NCBI RefSeq assembly: GCF_004193175.1
Contig: NZ_SAUH01000001.1
Location: 4,187,501-4,251,500 of the forward strand
Source of the DNA: Streptomyces sp. RFCAC02
GTDB taxonomy: Bacteria; Actinomycetota; Actinomycetes; Streptomycetales; Streptomycetaceae
DNA: 64,000 nucleotides
Reading direction: 5' to 3'
Shown one piece after another: positions 12,477 through 23,597 of the stretch (positions within the stretch are counted from its first letter, which is position 1; the number at the start of each line of letters is the position of its first letter). The notes under the pieces are model-generated. The model worked only from the letters and a program-made list of their open reading frames with translations, did not search any database and was not told the DNA's origin. The translations under genes and the position numbers were made by a program.

Positions 12477-14358
12477 GCGGGCGGCCGGTGGCCGGATACG
12501 GGCGGGTGTGCGGCGGTGGCGGCGTGGTGCCGGGCTGTTCGCGGCCGGTCTCGTGGTGGCGGGCTGCGCGGCGATGCCGGGCGACGGCCCCGTGCAGCGG
12601 GTGGAGACCTCCGAGCGGTCGGACAACGACACGCAGGGAGTGCGGGTGTGGGCCGTCCCGCCGGAGGACGACGACTCGCCGACGCAGATCGTGCGCGGCT
12701 TCCTCGAAGCGATCACGAGTGACGATCCGGACTTCGAGACGGCCAAGGAGTACCTGACGCCGGAGCGGCGCGAGGAGTGGGAGCCGTTCGCGGGGACGTC
12801 CGTGCTGTCGGCCGGGCCGCAGGTCACGCCGGTCACGGACAGTCCGGTGGAAAGCGGCGAGCACGGGGTGGACGCGGCGCAGGACGACACGCAGCGGATC
12901 ACCCTCAGCGGCACGCGGATGGCGTCGGTGGACGAGTCGCGGGTGTACGCGCCGCGGTCCGGGGACTACGAGGCGACGCTCCTGCTGCGGCGTACGGACG
13001 GGCAGTGGCGCATCGACGACCTGCCCGACGGCCTGGTGATGGGGGACGCCGACTTCAGCCGCATCTACCGCTCCGTGAACACGTTCTATTACGCGGACCT
13101 CGGGGCGGAGTCGGGGCGGGTCGAGCAGGGCGGCGATGTGCTGGTGGCCGACCCGGTGGTCGTGCGGCGCCGCATCGAGCCGGTGTCCGACGCGATCGAG
13201 GCGCTGCTCGACGGCCCGAGCGAGTGGCTCGATCCGGTGGTCGGCTCGGCGTTCCCGCCGGGTGCGCGGATGGTCGGCGACGGGGCGCGGGTCGACGACT
13301 CGCAGCGCCTCACGCTGTGGCTGGCCGGCATACCGGCCGACTGGCCGCCCAGCCGGTGCGAGGAGATGGCGGCGCAGTTGCTGCACACGGTGCGGGACGT
13401 GCGGGACTCCACATCGGTCGAGGTGTCGGAGGCGCGGCTGCTGACCGAGTCCGGGGGGCGGCTGTGCAGCCTGTCGGAGAGCGGCGCGGAGCAGCATGCG
13501 CCGGGGCTGCTCGACGGGGACACGGAGCGCCCGTACTTCCTGGACGCCGAGCACCGGCTGGTGTCCGTGGCGGACGACGGGACGGCGCGTCCGGTGCAGG
13601 GCGTCCTGGGCCGCAGCGACGCGGAGAACCCGGGGTTGCGGTCGGTGGCGATCGACCGGACGCGCGCGTACGCGGCCGGGGTGAGCACGGACGGTCAGCG
13701 GCTGTACACGGCGCCGCTCACGGGCGGGGAGGGCGTGACCGAGGTCTACGCCGGGGCGACCGCCGGGGAGGACGCTGGGCTGAGCGCGCCGAGCTGGGAC
13801 GGGCTCGGTGACCTGTGGGTGGCCGACCGGAACCCGGACGACCCCGCGCTGCTGCGGCTGACGGGCGGCCGGGGCGAGGCGGTGGAGATTCCGGTGGACG
13901 GGCTGCGCAGCGGGCAGCGGATCGAGGCGGTGCGGGTCGCGTCGGACGGGGTGCGGATCGCGATGCTGATCAGCGGTCCGGACGAGGAGGAGACGCTGCA
14001 GCTCGGTCGGATCGAGCGTGCCGAGGGCGCGGACGGTGTCGAGGTCGCGGTCAGCGATCTGCGGCCGGTGGCGCCGCAACTGGTCGACGTGGCCGCCGTC
14101 TCGTGGGCGGGCGACAGCCGGCTGGTCGTGGTCGGGCGGCCGTCGGACGGGGTGGAGCAGCTGCTGTACGTCCAGACGGACGGGTCCATGGTGAACACCC
14201 CCTCGGTTCCCGGGCTGAACGACGCGACGGGTGTCGCCGCCGCCGAGGAGGAGAGCGAGCCGCTGCTCGCCGAGACGGCGGGCGGCATCGCCTGGCTCGC
14301 CGACGGGACGCAGTGGAAGAAGATCGACGGCGGGTCGGCACCGGTCTATCCGGGCTGA
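12466..14358 (+). CDS. lpqB: Lipoprotein LpqB, MtrB modulator
   Basis: 630 residues. The N-terminal lipoprotein signal has lipobox LVVAGC (lipidated Cys34). A GerMN-type domain follows (YFLDAEH and IEALLDGPSEWLDPVVGSAF regions), then a C-terminal beta-propeller-like LpqB domain. In mycobacteria LpqB binds the MtrB sensor domain and affects MtrA phosphorylation. The start is ambiguous: ATG 12466 (11-base overlap with mtrB) is chosen, and ATG 12457 is also possible and adds three residues. Third gene of the mtrAB-lpqB operon. Confidence 0.95.
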   Translation: MGGERAAGGRIRAGVRRWRRGAGLFAAGLVVAGCAAMPGDGPVQRVETSERSDNDTQGVRVWAVPPEDDDSPTQIVRGFLEAITSDDPDFETAKEYLTPERREEWEPFAGTSVLSAGPQVTPVTDSPVESGEHGVDAAQDDTQRITLSGTRMASVDESRVYAPRSGDYEATLLLRRTDGQWRIDDLPDGLVMGDADFSRIYRSVNTFYYADLGAESGRVEQGGDVLVADPVVVRRRIEPVSDAIEALLDGPSEWLDPVVGSAFPPGARMVGDGARVDDSQRLTLWLAGIPADWPPSRCEEMAAQLLHTVRDVRDSTSVEVSEARLLTESGGRLCSLSESGAEQHAPGLLDGDTERPYFLDAEHRLVSVADDGTARPVQGVLGRSDAENPGLRSVAIDRTRAYAAGVSTDGQRLYTAPLTGGEGVTEVYAGATAGEDAGLSAPSWDGLGDLWVADRNPDDPALLRLTGGRGEAVEIPVDGLRSGQRIEAVRVASDGVRIAMLISGPDEEETLQLGRIERAEGADGVEVAVSDLRPVAPQLVDVAAVSWAGDSRLVVVGRPSDGVEQLLYVQTDGSMVNTPSVPGLNDATGVAAAEEESEPLLAETAGGIAWLADGTQWKKIDGGSAPVYPG

Positions 14359-14471
14359 GGGCGGGGTGCGGTCCGGCCGTCCGGCGGGCGGCGGGGCCGC
14401 GATACGAAAGTCACGCGTCCACCTACTTTCGGCGACTGGTCGGTGACTCTCCGTTCCGTCAGTGTTGAGGC

Positions 14472-15233
14472 ATGACCGATGTGCTGCGCGTCTGGACGCG
14501 CGAAATGATCTCACTGGCCCTGCCGACGCCCTGCCCCGGGTGCGGAGGAGGACGGGCGGGCCTCTGCCCGGCCTGCGTCGTGGTGCTGTGCGGGAGTCGG
14601 CCCCGCCGGGTCCGGCCGGTGCCGCGGCCGCCCGGCCTGCCGCGTGTGCACGCCGCCGCGCCCTACCGCGACCAGGCCCGCGCCGTGCTCCTGGCCCACA
14701 AGGAGCGCGGCGCCCTGATGCTCGTCGGTCCGCTCGGGCGGGCGCTGGCCCTGAGCGCGGCCGCCGCCATCGGGCCGCGCGGCGGGACCGGGCCGCCGAG
14801 CCGGGGCGATCCGGTGCCCGCCCCGGGAGCCGTCGCGCGTGCGGCGCCGGCGCGCCCGGTCCTGCTGGTGCCGGTGCCCTCCGCGCGGGCGGCCGTCCGC
14901 GGGCGGGGTCATGACCCGGTGCGGCGGATGGCGCGGGTGGCGGCCGGGTGGCTGCGCCGGTGGGGAGCGGAGGCCCGGATGCGACCGGTCCTGCGGCAGC
15001 GGCGTGCGGTCGCCGACCAGTCGGGGCTTCCGGCCGCCCGGCGTGCGGCGAACCTCGCCGGGGCGCTCGTCGTGCGGCACGGTGCCCTCCGGCGGGACGA
15101 CCCGGTGCTGCTGGTGGACGACCTGGTGACGACGGGCGCCTCCCTCGCCGAGGCGGCGCGGGCCGTCCGGGCCGCGGGCGCCGCCGTCCTCGGCGCGGCG
15201 GTGGTGGCGGGTCCCCCGGACGAGTGGTTCTGA
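14472..15233 (+). CDS. ComF-like phosphoribosyltransferase
   Basis: 253 residues. The N-terminal zinc ribbon has CPGC and CPAC pairs (about 17-36). A type I phosphoribosyltransferase domain ends in the PRPP loop VLLVDDLVTTGAS (about 215-227). ComF/GntX proteins are linked to DNA uptake or processing in competent bacteria; the role in actinomycetes is unknown. An Ala/Pro-rich insert (about 95-130) is typical of high-GC homologues. It lies between lpqB and hpf, as in other streptomycetes. Confidence 0.9.
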   Translation: MTDVLRVWTREMISLALPTPCPGCGGGRAGLCPACVVVLCGSRPRRVRPVPRPPGLPRVHAAAPYRDQARAVLLAHKERGALMLVGPLGRALALSAAAAIGPRGGTGPPSRGDPVPAPGAVARAAPARPVLLVPVPSARAAVRGRGHDPVRRMARVAAGWLRRWGAEARMRPVLRQRRAVADQSGLPAARRAANLAGALVVRHGALRRDDPVLLVDDLVTTGASLAEAARAVRAAGAAVLGAAVVAGPPDEWF

Positions 15234-15589
15234 GAAAGGGCTGGGGCGCCGCGGGCCGGCCGGAGGCGCGGACCGGCCCCGGGACCGGGAAGCACATCGT
15301 GGTGAAGGAGGTTCGGCTGTCCGGCGGCACTCGAAAGAGGTACGTTCGGAAGCAGGCGATAAGGGAACAATCCCGACACGCCGAGGCGGGTGCCGGTCAG
15401 GGACGGCCGATCTTCGATCACCCGGCCTCCGATCGGGACGGATGTTGATCTTGGTCCCGGGGGAGAAGGAGGTGAAGTCGAAACCCCGATGCAATGCCGA
15501 CGGGGCGCGGAGTTCACCGGCCCGTCGGCCCAGTGCACCACAGGAGGTGCGCCGCGGTGCGGGCTGCACCTCCGGGAACGGAGTTCTGC
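15234..15589 (+). other. 356-bp upstream region of hpf
   Basis: No gene is seen here. The region must hold the hpf promoter or promoters and a long 5' leader. A Shine-Dalgarno-like GGAACGGAG lies at 15,575-15,583, just before the hpf GTG. Stress sigma-factor promoters are expected for hpf genes, but I could not identify a convincing -10/-35 pair. Confidence 0.5.
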
Positions 15590-16282
15590 GTGGACATCGT
15601 CGTCAAGGGCCGCAAGACCGAGGTGCCGGACCGCTTCCGGCGGCACGTGGCCGAGAAGCTCAAGCTGGAGAAGATCCAGAAGATCGACGGCAAGGTGACC
15701 CGCCTCGACGTGGAAGTGTCCAAGGAGCACAACCCGCGTCAGGCCGACCGTTCCGACCGGGTGGAGATCACGCTGAGGCACCGCGGGCCGGTGGTGCGCG
15801 CGGAGGCATCCGCCGCCGACCCGTACGGCGCCCTCGACCGGGCCGTGGAGAAGCTGGAGTCCCGGCTGCGCAGGCAGCACGACAAGCGTCGCTGCCGCCG
15901 GGGCCGGGACCGCATCCCCGCCGGCGAGGTCCTCGACGCCGTCCCCGAGGCGGCCGTGCTCTCCGGGGACGGCTGGACGGCCGGCGCCGACGAGGAGCCG
16001 GAGTCCCCGCCGGTCCGGCGGGTCGGCCCGCTCGTCGTCGAGGGCGACGGCCCGCTCGTCGTCCGCGAGAAGACCCACACGGCGGCCCCCATGACGCTGG
16101 AGCAGGCGCTGTACGAGATGGAGCTCGTCGGCCACGACTTCTACCTCTTCGTGGACTCGGCCAGCGGCCTGCCGAGCGTCGTCTACCGGCGGCACGCCTA
16201 CGACTACGGCGTGATGCACCTGAAGACCGACGTGTCCGTCACCATCCCGCCCCAGGGCGCGGGCGGCGCGCTCGGCGGCTGA
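15590..16282 (+). CDS. hpf: Ribosome hibernation promoting factor, long form
   Basis: 230 residues from a GTG at 15590, six bases after a GGAACGGAG ribosome-binding site. The start gives MDIVVKGRKTEVPDRFR, as usual for actinobacterial HPF. An N-terminal RaiA/HPF beta-alpha domain binds the 30S decoding region. A linker of about 55 residues follows, then the C-terminal long-HPF dimerisation domain (MTLEQALYEMELVGHDFYLFVDSASG ... VVYRRHAYDYGVM). Long HPF drives 100S ribosome dimers in dormancy or stress. In-frame sequence upstream lacks the family pattern and is leader. Confidence 0.95.
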   Translation: MDIVVKGRKTEVPDRFRRHVAEKLKLEKIQKIDGKVTRLDVEVSKEHNPRQADRSDRVEITLRHRGPVVRAEASAADPYGALDRAVEKLESRLRRQHDKRRCRRGRDRIPAGEVLDAVPEAAVLSGDGWTAGADEEPESPPVRRVGPLVVEGDGPLVVREKTHTAAPMTLEQALYEMELVGHDFYLFVDSASGLPSVVYRRHAYDYGVMHLKTDVSVTIPPQGAGGALGG

Positions 16283-16403
16283 ACCGGAGGTCCGTGGCGG
16301 CACCCCCGGACGGCCGGTTTCACCGCCCGTCCGGGGGTGTCCCCGTGGAATCATGGGGTCGCCGAGGGTGGCAGACCGATGACGGCCGGCAGGGGGAGGA
16401 TGC

Positions 16404-17153
16404 ATGGCGGACACTTTCGGACCGACGATGCCGCACGCACGGACGGGCCAGGACCCCGACGGGCCGCCCGGAGCGCACGAGAAGCCCGAACCCATCCGCG
16501 TCCTCGTCGTCGACGACCACGAACTCTTCCGGCGGGGCCTGGAGATCGTCCTCGCCCACGAGGAGGACATCGAGGTCGTCGGTGAGGCGGGGGACGGCGC
16601 CGAGGCCGTCGAGAAGGCCGCCGACCTCCTGCCCGACATCGTCCTGATGGACGTGCGGATGCCCCGGCGCGGCGGCATCGAGGCGTGCACCGCCATCAAG
16701 GAGGTCGCCCCCAGCACCCGCATCGTCATGCTGACCATCAGCGACGAGGAGGCCGATCTCTACGAGGCCATCAAGGCGGGCGCCACCGGCTACCTCCTCA
16801 AGGAGATCTCCACCGACGAGGTGACCGCAGCCATCCGCGCCGTGGCCGACGGACAGTCGCAGATCAGCCCCTCCATGGCGGCGAAGCTGCTGACCGAGTT
16901 CAAGTCGATGATCCTGCGCACCGACGACCGCAGACTCCTGCCTGCGCCCCGGCTCACCGACCGCGAGACGGAGGTCCTGCGGCTCGTCGCCACGGGACGC
17001 AACAACCGGGACATCGCCAAAGAACTCTTCATCAGCGAGAACACCGTCAAGAACCACGTGCGGAACATCCTGGAGAAACTCCAGCTCCACTCCCGCATGG
17101 AGGCCGTGGTCTACGCGGTCCGCGAGAAGATCCTCGACCTGGAGACCGGCTGA
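16404..17153 (+). CDS. orrA: Orphan NarL-type response regulator (OrrA-like)
   Basis: 249 residues. A 28-residue unstructured N-terminus precedes the receiver domain (RVLVVDDHELFRRGL, phospho-acceptor Asp83 in LMDVRMP, Lys in YLLKEIS). The C-terminal LuxR helix-turn-helix reads LTDRETEVLRLVATGRNNRD, then AKELFISENTVKNHVRNILEK. No histidine kinase gene is adjacent, so it is an orphan regulator. Its position between hpf and secA matches, from memory, S. coelicolor OrrA, which affects antibiotic production and differentiation. The symbol rests on that synteny. Confidence 0.85.
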   Translation: MADTFGPTMPHARTGQDPDGPPGAHEKPEPIRVLVVDDHELFRRGLEIVLAHEEDIEVVGEAGDGAEAVEKAADLLPDIVLMDVRMPRRGGIEACTAIKEVAPSTRIVMLTISDEEADLYEAIKAGATGYLLKEISTDEVTAAIRAVADGQSQISPSMAAKLLTEFKSMILRTDDRRLLPAPRLTDRETEVLRLVATGRNNRDIAKELFISENTVKNHVRNILEKLQLHSRMEAVVYAVREKILDLETG

Positions 17154-17166
17154 GCGACCGGACCGG

Positions 17167-18387
17167 TCAGCCGGCCGCCCGCGCCAGCTCCGCGACCAGC
17201 GGCCCCAGCGCCTCGGCAGGCGTCGTCCGCTCGACGCGGACCGTGTCGCACCCGACCCAGCGCGCGGCCTCCCCGAGCGCCCGCGCCATCGCCGGCACCG
17301 ACCGCGCCGCCCCGGCCGCGCCGCCCTCGAAGGCGGCGTGCCGGGCGACCAGGGTCCCGCCCTCGCGCGCGGGATCGACCCGGCCGAGCAGCCGCCCGCC
17401 CGACAGCAGCGGCATCACGAAGTACCCGTACACCCGTTTCGGCCGGGGCACGTACGCCTCGAGCCGGTGGGTGAAGCCGAAGACCCGCTCGGTGCGCCGC
17501 CGGTCCCACACCAGCGAGTCGAACGGGGACAGCAGCACCGTCCGGTGCCGGCCGCGCGTCTCGGACGCGAGCGCCGCCGGGTCCGCCCAGGCGCGGCCCG
17601 GCCCGTCCCCGCCCCAGCCCGCCACCTCGACCGGGACCAGCCCGCTGTCCCCGACGACCGACCTGACCTGCGCCGCCGTGAGCCGGTAGTAGTCCGCGAG
17701 ATCGGCCACCGTCGCCACGCCGAGCGCCGTGCCCGCCTGCGCGACCAGCCGCCGCAGGCAGGCGGCGTCGTCCAGGTCGTCGTGCAGCAGGTCGGCGGGG
17801 ATCGCGCGCTCGGGCAGGTCGTACACGCGTTTCCAGCCGCGCCGCCGCGAGACCACCACGTCCCCCGTCATCAGCGCCCGCTCGACGGCGATCTTGGTGT
17901 CGCTCCAGTCCCACCACGCCCCGCCGTTCTTCGCGCCGCCGAGCTCGGTCGCCGTCAGCGGCCCCTCGGCCCGCAGACGCGCCAGCACCTTGTCGCGCGC
18001 GGGGGACTGCGCCGTCCCGCGCTGCGCGGCACGGGCGCGGTAGGCCCGCCTGCGGAACGCGAACAGCGGCCACTCCGCCATGGGCAGCACACATGCGGCG
18101 TGCGACCAGTACTCGAAGGCATGGTCGCCGCTCCAGTACGCCTCGTCCACGGCCGACGGCCCGACCGCGCCGAGCCGCGCGTACGGCACGAGGGCGTGCG
18201 AGCGGGCGAGCACCGAGATCGTGTCGAGCTGCACGGAGCCCAGCCGACGCAGGACGCCGCCCACACCGCCGGACCGGTCCACCGCGCCCAGGAGGCCCTG
18301 GGCGCGGAGCGCGAGCCGGCGGGCCTCGTCGGCGGCGAGCCGGACGACCGGGGCGGTGACGGGCGGAAGCACGGAAGGGGCGTTCAT
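17167..18387 (-). CDS. Winged-helix DNA glycosylase homologue (YcaQ/AlkZ family)
   Basis: 406 residues from the ATG at 18387. Tandem winged-helix protein of the PF06224 family, whose studied members (YcaQ, AlkZ) excise crosslinked or alkylated bases. The catalytic-loop motif QxD is present as QLD in RRLGSVQLDTISVL. The C-terminal part has FDSLVWDRRRTERVFGF and YGYFVMPLLSGGRLLGRVD, conserved in the family. Convergent with the response regulator (14 bp between stops) and divergent from secA. A very long antisense frame over secA continues beyond this start and is not real. Confidence 0.88.
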   Translation of the reverse strand: MNAPSVLPPVTAPVVRLAADEARRLALRAQGLLGAVDRSGGVGGVLRRLGSVQLDTISVLARSHALVPYARLGAVGPSAVDEAYWSGDHAFEYWSHAACVLPMAEWPLFAFRRRAYRARAAQRGTAQSPARDKVLARLRAEGPLTATELGGAKNGGAWWDWSDTKIAVERALMTGDVVVSRRRGWKRVYDLPERAIPADLLHDDLDDAACLRRLVAQAGTALGVATVADLADYYRLTAAQVRSVVGDSGLVPVEVAGWGGDGPGRAWADPAALASETRGRHRTVLLSPFDSLVWDRRRTERVFGFTHRLEAYVPRPKRVYGYFVMPLLSGGRLLGRVDPAREGGTLVARHAAFEGGAAGAARSVPAMARALGEAARWVGCDTVRVERTTPAEALGPLVAELARAAG

Positions 18388-18410
18388 GCAAGCGATCGTA
18401 GAGCCGACCA

Positions 18411-18440
18411 CTGACACGCGTCCCGGCGCTCGCATACCAT
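18411..18440 (+). promoter_or_regulatory. Candidate secA promoter
   Basis: CTGACA (18411-18416), an 18-bp spacer, then TACCAT (18435-18440). It matches the streptomycete housekeeping pattern TTGACn/TAnnnT. It lies 80 bases before the secA GTG and within the gap between the divergent genes. Confidence 0.55.
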
Positions 18441-18519
18441 GGCCGGTGCGGCGGGGCCACTCGCTGTGCCCGCACATCCACCAAGGCGCCAGGCCCGACC
18501 GGCAAGGAGACCAGCTCCC

Positions 18520-21357
<2,838 letters not shown>

Positions 21358-21401
21358 CCGCCGCTCCCGGCCGGTGACGGGCGGGCGGCGCGACGGATGG
21401 A

Positions 21402-21442
21402 CGGCCGGTGGGCGGCCCCGCACGGGGCCCGTCCGCCGGCCG
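21402..21442. terminator. Bidirectional terminator after secA
   Basis: Imperfect GC-rich hairpin: CGGCCGGTGGGCGGCCCCG pairs, with a few mismatches, with CGGGGCCCGTCCGCCGGCCG across a CA loop. It lies between the convergent secA and the Rv3235-like gene, without a U tract. Confidence 0.55.
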
Positions 21443-21456
21443 CTGTGCGGACGGGG

Positions 21457-21888
21457 TCATGCGACGGTGTCCAGCTCGATCGCGCAGCACATCCAGCGGC
21501 CGGTGGGTGTCCGCTCCAGGCGGAACGCCAGTGCCCGCGTCCGGTCGCCGACCGCGATCCTGGCGAACGCCTCGATGACGCCGGGACCGGGCCGGCACAC
21601 ACCGACCGCGCGCAGGGCGGGTTCGCACCGCTCGCCCGGTGACGGCCGCAGCGGCGCCCCGGGCGCCAGGCGGACCAACTGGTCGTACGCGACGGCGCGG
21701 GCGTGGCCGAGGAGCGCGTGCACCGGGCGCCGTCCGCTCAGGACGAGCAGGAGCTGTTCGGCGAACCAGTCCTGCGGCCGCGGGTGCGCGGCCGGGCGGG
21801 CCGCGGGCGTCAGGGCGCGCTGCGGCCGGCCGGTGTCGGACCGGCGCGGTGGGCCGGCGCGGCTCGGGCCGCGGCTGTCTGTCCTCAT
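21457..21888 (-). CDS. Rv3235 family protein
   Basis: 143 residues. A basic, disordered N-terminus (about 1-37) precedes a small conserved domain. Key patterns are DWFAEQLLLVLSGRRPVHALLGHA, VGVCRPGPGVIEAFARIAVGDRTRALAFRLE and a final GRWMCCAIEL. This matches a widespread actinobacterial family named after M. tuberculosis Rv3235, which lies near secA. No biochemical role is known. No signal peptide or membrane segment is visible. Convergent with secA. Confidence 0.85.
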   Translation of the reverse strand: MRTDSRGPSRAGPPRRSDTGRPQRALTPAARPAAHPRPQDWFAEQLLLVLSGRRPVHALLGHARAVAYDQLVRLAPGAPLRPSPGERCEPALRAVGVCRPGPGVIEAFARIAVGDRTRALAFRLERTPTGRWMCCAIELDTVA

Positions 21889-21956
21889 GGCGTTCCACCC
21901 CCGTGCGGGCTGCCCCGGGGCACGGCGGTCCCGGGGAGAAGAGAAGAAGGGAAGCT

Positions 21957-21989
21957 ACTGGTGGGTAACTGATGCGGATTGTAACCAGT
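21957..21989. repeat. Inverted/direct repeat, possible operator
   Basis: ACTGGT (21957-21962) is mirrored by ACCAGT (21984-21989). Two direct GTAAC copies sit inside it (21965-21969 and 21981-21985, 16 bp apart). It lies in the 217-bp divergent gap between the Rv3235-like gene and the DUF6912-like gene, so it could be a regulator site for either. A TACAGT -10-like box follows at 22,032. Confidence 0.35.
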
Positions 21990-22105
21990 GCGTCACTGTC
22001 CGGCAAGGGGGTGGGAACTCCCGGGCCCGCTGGTACAGTGAGCGCCCCCCGCGCCCGGAGCGCGGGCCGGGGCATCGCCGACAAGGGCAGGAAAGGAGCG
22101 GCACG

Positions 22106-22609
22106 GTGCGCGTCTATCTCCCCCTCACGGTGAGCGGCCTCGCCGCCCTCCGGAAGGCCGGCGAGGCCGGCCCGGCCCCGCTGACCGCCTACGCCGTCAC
22201 GCCGGCGCTCCGCGAGTGGTACGTGTCGGGCGACCAGGAGGAGCTGGAGTACGCCGCCCTCGGGCGGGCCGCCCTGGCGTCGCTGCGGCTCGTCGCCGCC
22301 GATCCGGCGGCTCCGCGCCGCCGCGTCGTGGTGGCCGCCGACGTCCCGGAGACGGAGGTCGAGGCCGATCCGGGGCGTCTCGACGGTGCGGGCCGGCCCG
22401 GCGAGGTCCGGCTCACCGCGGCCGTGCCCCTGCGGCTGATCGCCTCGGTGCACATGGACGACGGTGACGCCGAGGCGGACGTCACGGCCGCCGCGGGAGC
22501 CGTCGCGGCCGCCGACGCCGGGGACACGGACGCCGCGTTCACCGTGGACGGCGCCGCCGACCACGAACTCCTGTGGTACGCGGTGCAGGAGATCGACCAC
22601 ATCCTGTGA
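22106..22609 (+). CDS. DUF6912-like conserved protein
   Basis: 167 residues from a GTG at 22106 with AAAGGAGC about seven bases upstream. It begins MRVYLPLTVSGLAALRKAG and ends HELLWYAVQEIDHIL, ends I associate with a conserved actinobacterial family of unknown function. It is acidic and cytoplasmic, with no signal peptide or membrane helix. It is followed 46 bases later by a HAD phosphatase gene on the same strand; co-transcription is possible. The family name is from memory. Confidence 0.75.
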   Translation: MRVYLPLTVSGLAALRKAGEAGPAPLTAYAVTPALREWYVSGDQEELEYAALGRAALASLRLVAADPAAPRRRVVVAADVPETEVEADPGRLDGAGRPGEVRLTAAVPLRLIASVHMDDGDAEADVTAAAGAVAAADAGDTDAAFTVDGAADHELLWYAVQEIDHIL

Positions 22610-22655
22610 CGCGCGCGTAGCCCGATTGACAGTGGCGGCGCGTACGGTCGGTGAC

Positions 22656-23357
22656 ATGGCTGACCTCACCGGCACGCGGCAGCGGGCACACATCGTCTGG
22701 GACTGGAACGGCACCCTCCTCCACGACACCGACGCCGTCGTGGCCGCGAGCAACGCCTCGTTCGCCGCCCTGGGCGTGGCGCCCCTCACCCTGGAGCGCT
22801 ACCGGGACCTGTACACGCTGCCCCTCGCCACCTTCCAGGAGCGGCTCATCGGCCGCGCGCCGACCGCGGCCGAGCGGCGCCTGCTGGACGAGACGTTCGC
22901 CACACAGTACGCGGCGCTCGCCGGCGGCACAGCGCTGGCCGAGGGGGCCGCCCGGCTCCTCGCGGACTGGGAGGCGGAGGGGCACACCCAGTCCCTGTGC
23001 TCCCTCGCCGGCCACGACATCCTCGGCGGCCTGCTGCGCCGCTACGGCATCGACCGGCACTTCCTGCGAGTGGACGGCAGCGTCGCCGGCCAGCCGCTCA
23101 CGAGCAAGGCGGCGCAGATGGCGCGGCATCTCGCGGCTCTCGACGGGGTGTCGCCCGCGGACGTCGTCGTCATCGGGGACGCCACCGACGACGCCGTCGC
23201 GGCGGCGCACGCCGGAGCGCGCGCCGTCCTGTACACCGGCGGCACGCACAGCCGCCGCAGCCTCATGACGGCCGGTGTGCCCGTCGTCGACAGCCTGGCC
23301 GAAGCCGTGCGGACCGCCCGGGAGATGACGGCGCGGCCCGTGGGACGGACCCTCTGA
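22656..23357 (+). CDS. HAD family hydrolase (phosphoglycolate phosphatase-like)
   Basis: 233 residues, subfamily IA-like. Motif I reads VWDWNGTLLHDTD: the nucleophile Asp is present and the usual second Asp is Asn, a common variant. Motif II is CSLAGHDIL, motif III is around TSKAAQM, and motif IV is VVVIGDATDDAVAAAHAGA. It probably removes phosphate from a small metabolite; the substrate cannot be told from sequence. A TTGACA hexamer lies at 22,626-22,631 just upstream, without a clear -10. Confidence 0.88.
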   Translation: MADLTGTRQRAHIVWDWNGTLLHDTDAVVAASNASFAALGVAPLTLERYRDLYTLPLATFQERLIGRAPTAAERRLLDETFATQYAALAGGTALAEGAARLLADWEAEGHTQSLCSLAGHDILGGLLRRYGIDRHFLRVDGSVAGQPLTSKAAQMARHLAALDGVSPADVVVIGDATDDAVAAAHAGARAVLYTGGTHSRRSLMTAGVPVVDSLAEAVRTAREMTARPVGRTL

Positions 23358-23597
23358 TTCTGCTCAACTCCTGAGGTGCGCCGGGAGAGGGAGAGATATC
23401 TTGGCAGGCGTGATCAGCGGAATACCGGGTGCGCGACCGACGAGTGGCAGTGACGCCACCGCCGGGTGCCCGGGCTGCGCCGCAGGCGGCCGATCCGCTG
23501 GTCCGTACCGCCGGGCGCATCCCATCGACGTGATCGAGCGCCGCCCGGTGACCATCACCCGACGTCACGCGACGGCGCGCGACAGGAGCCAGGGGAC

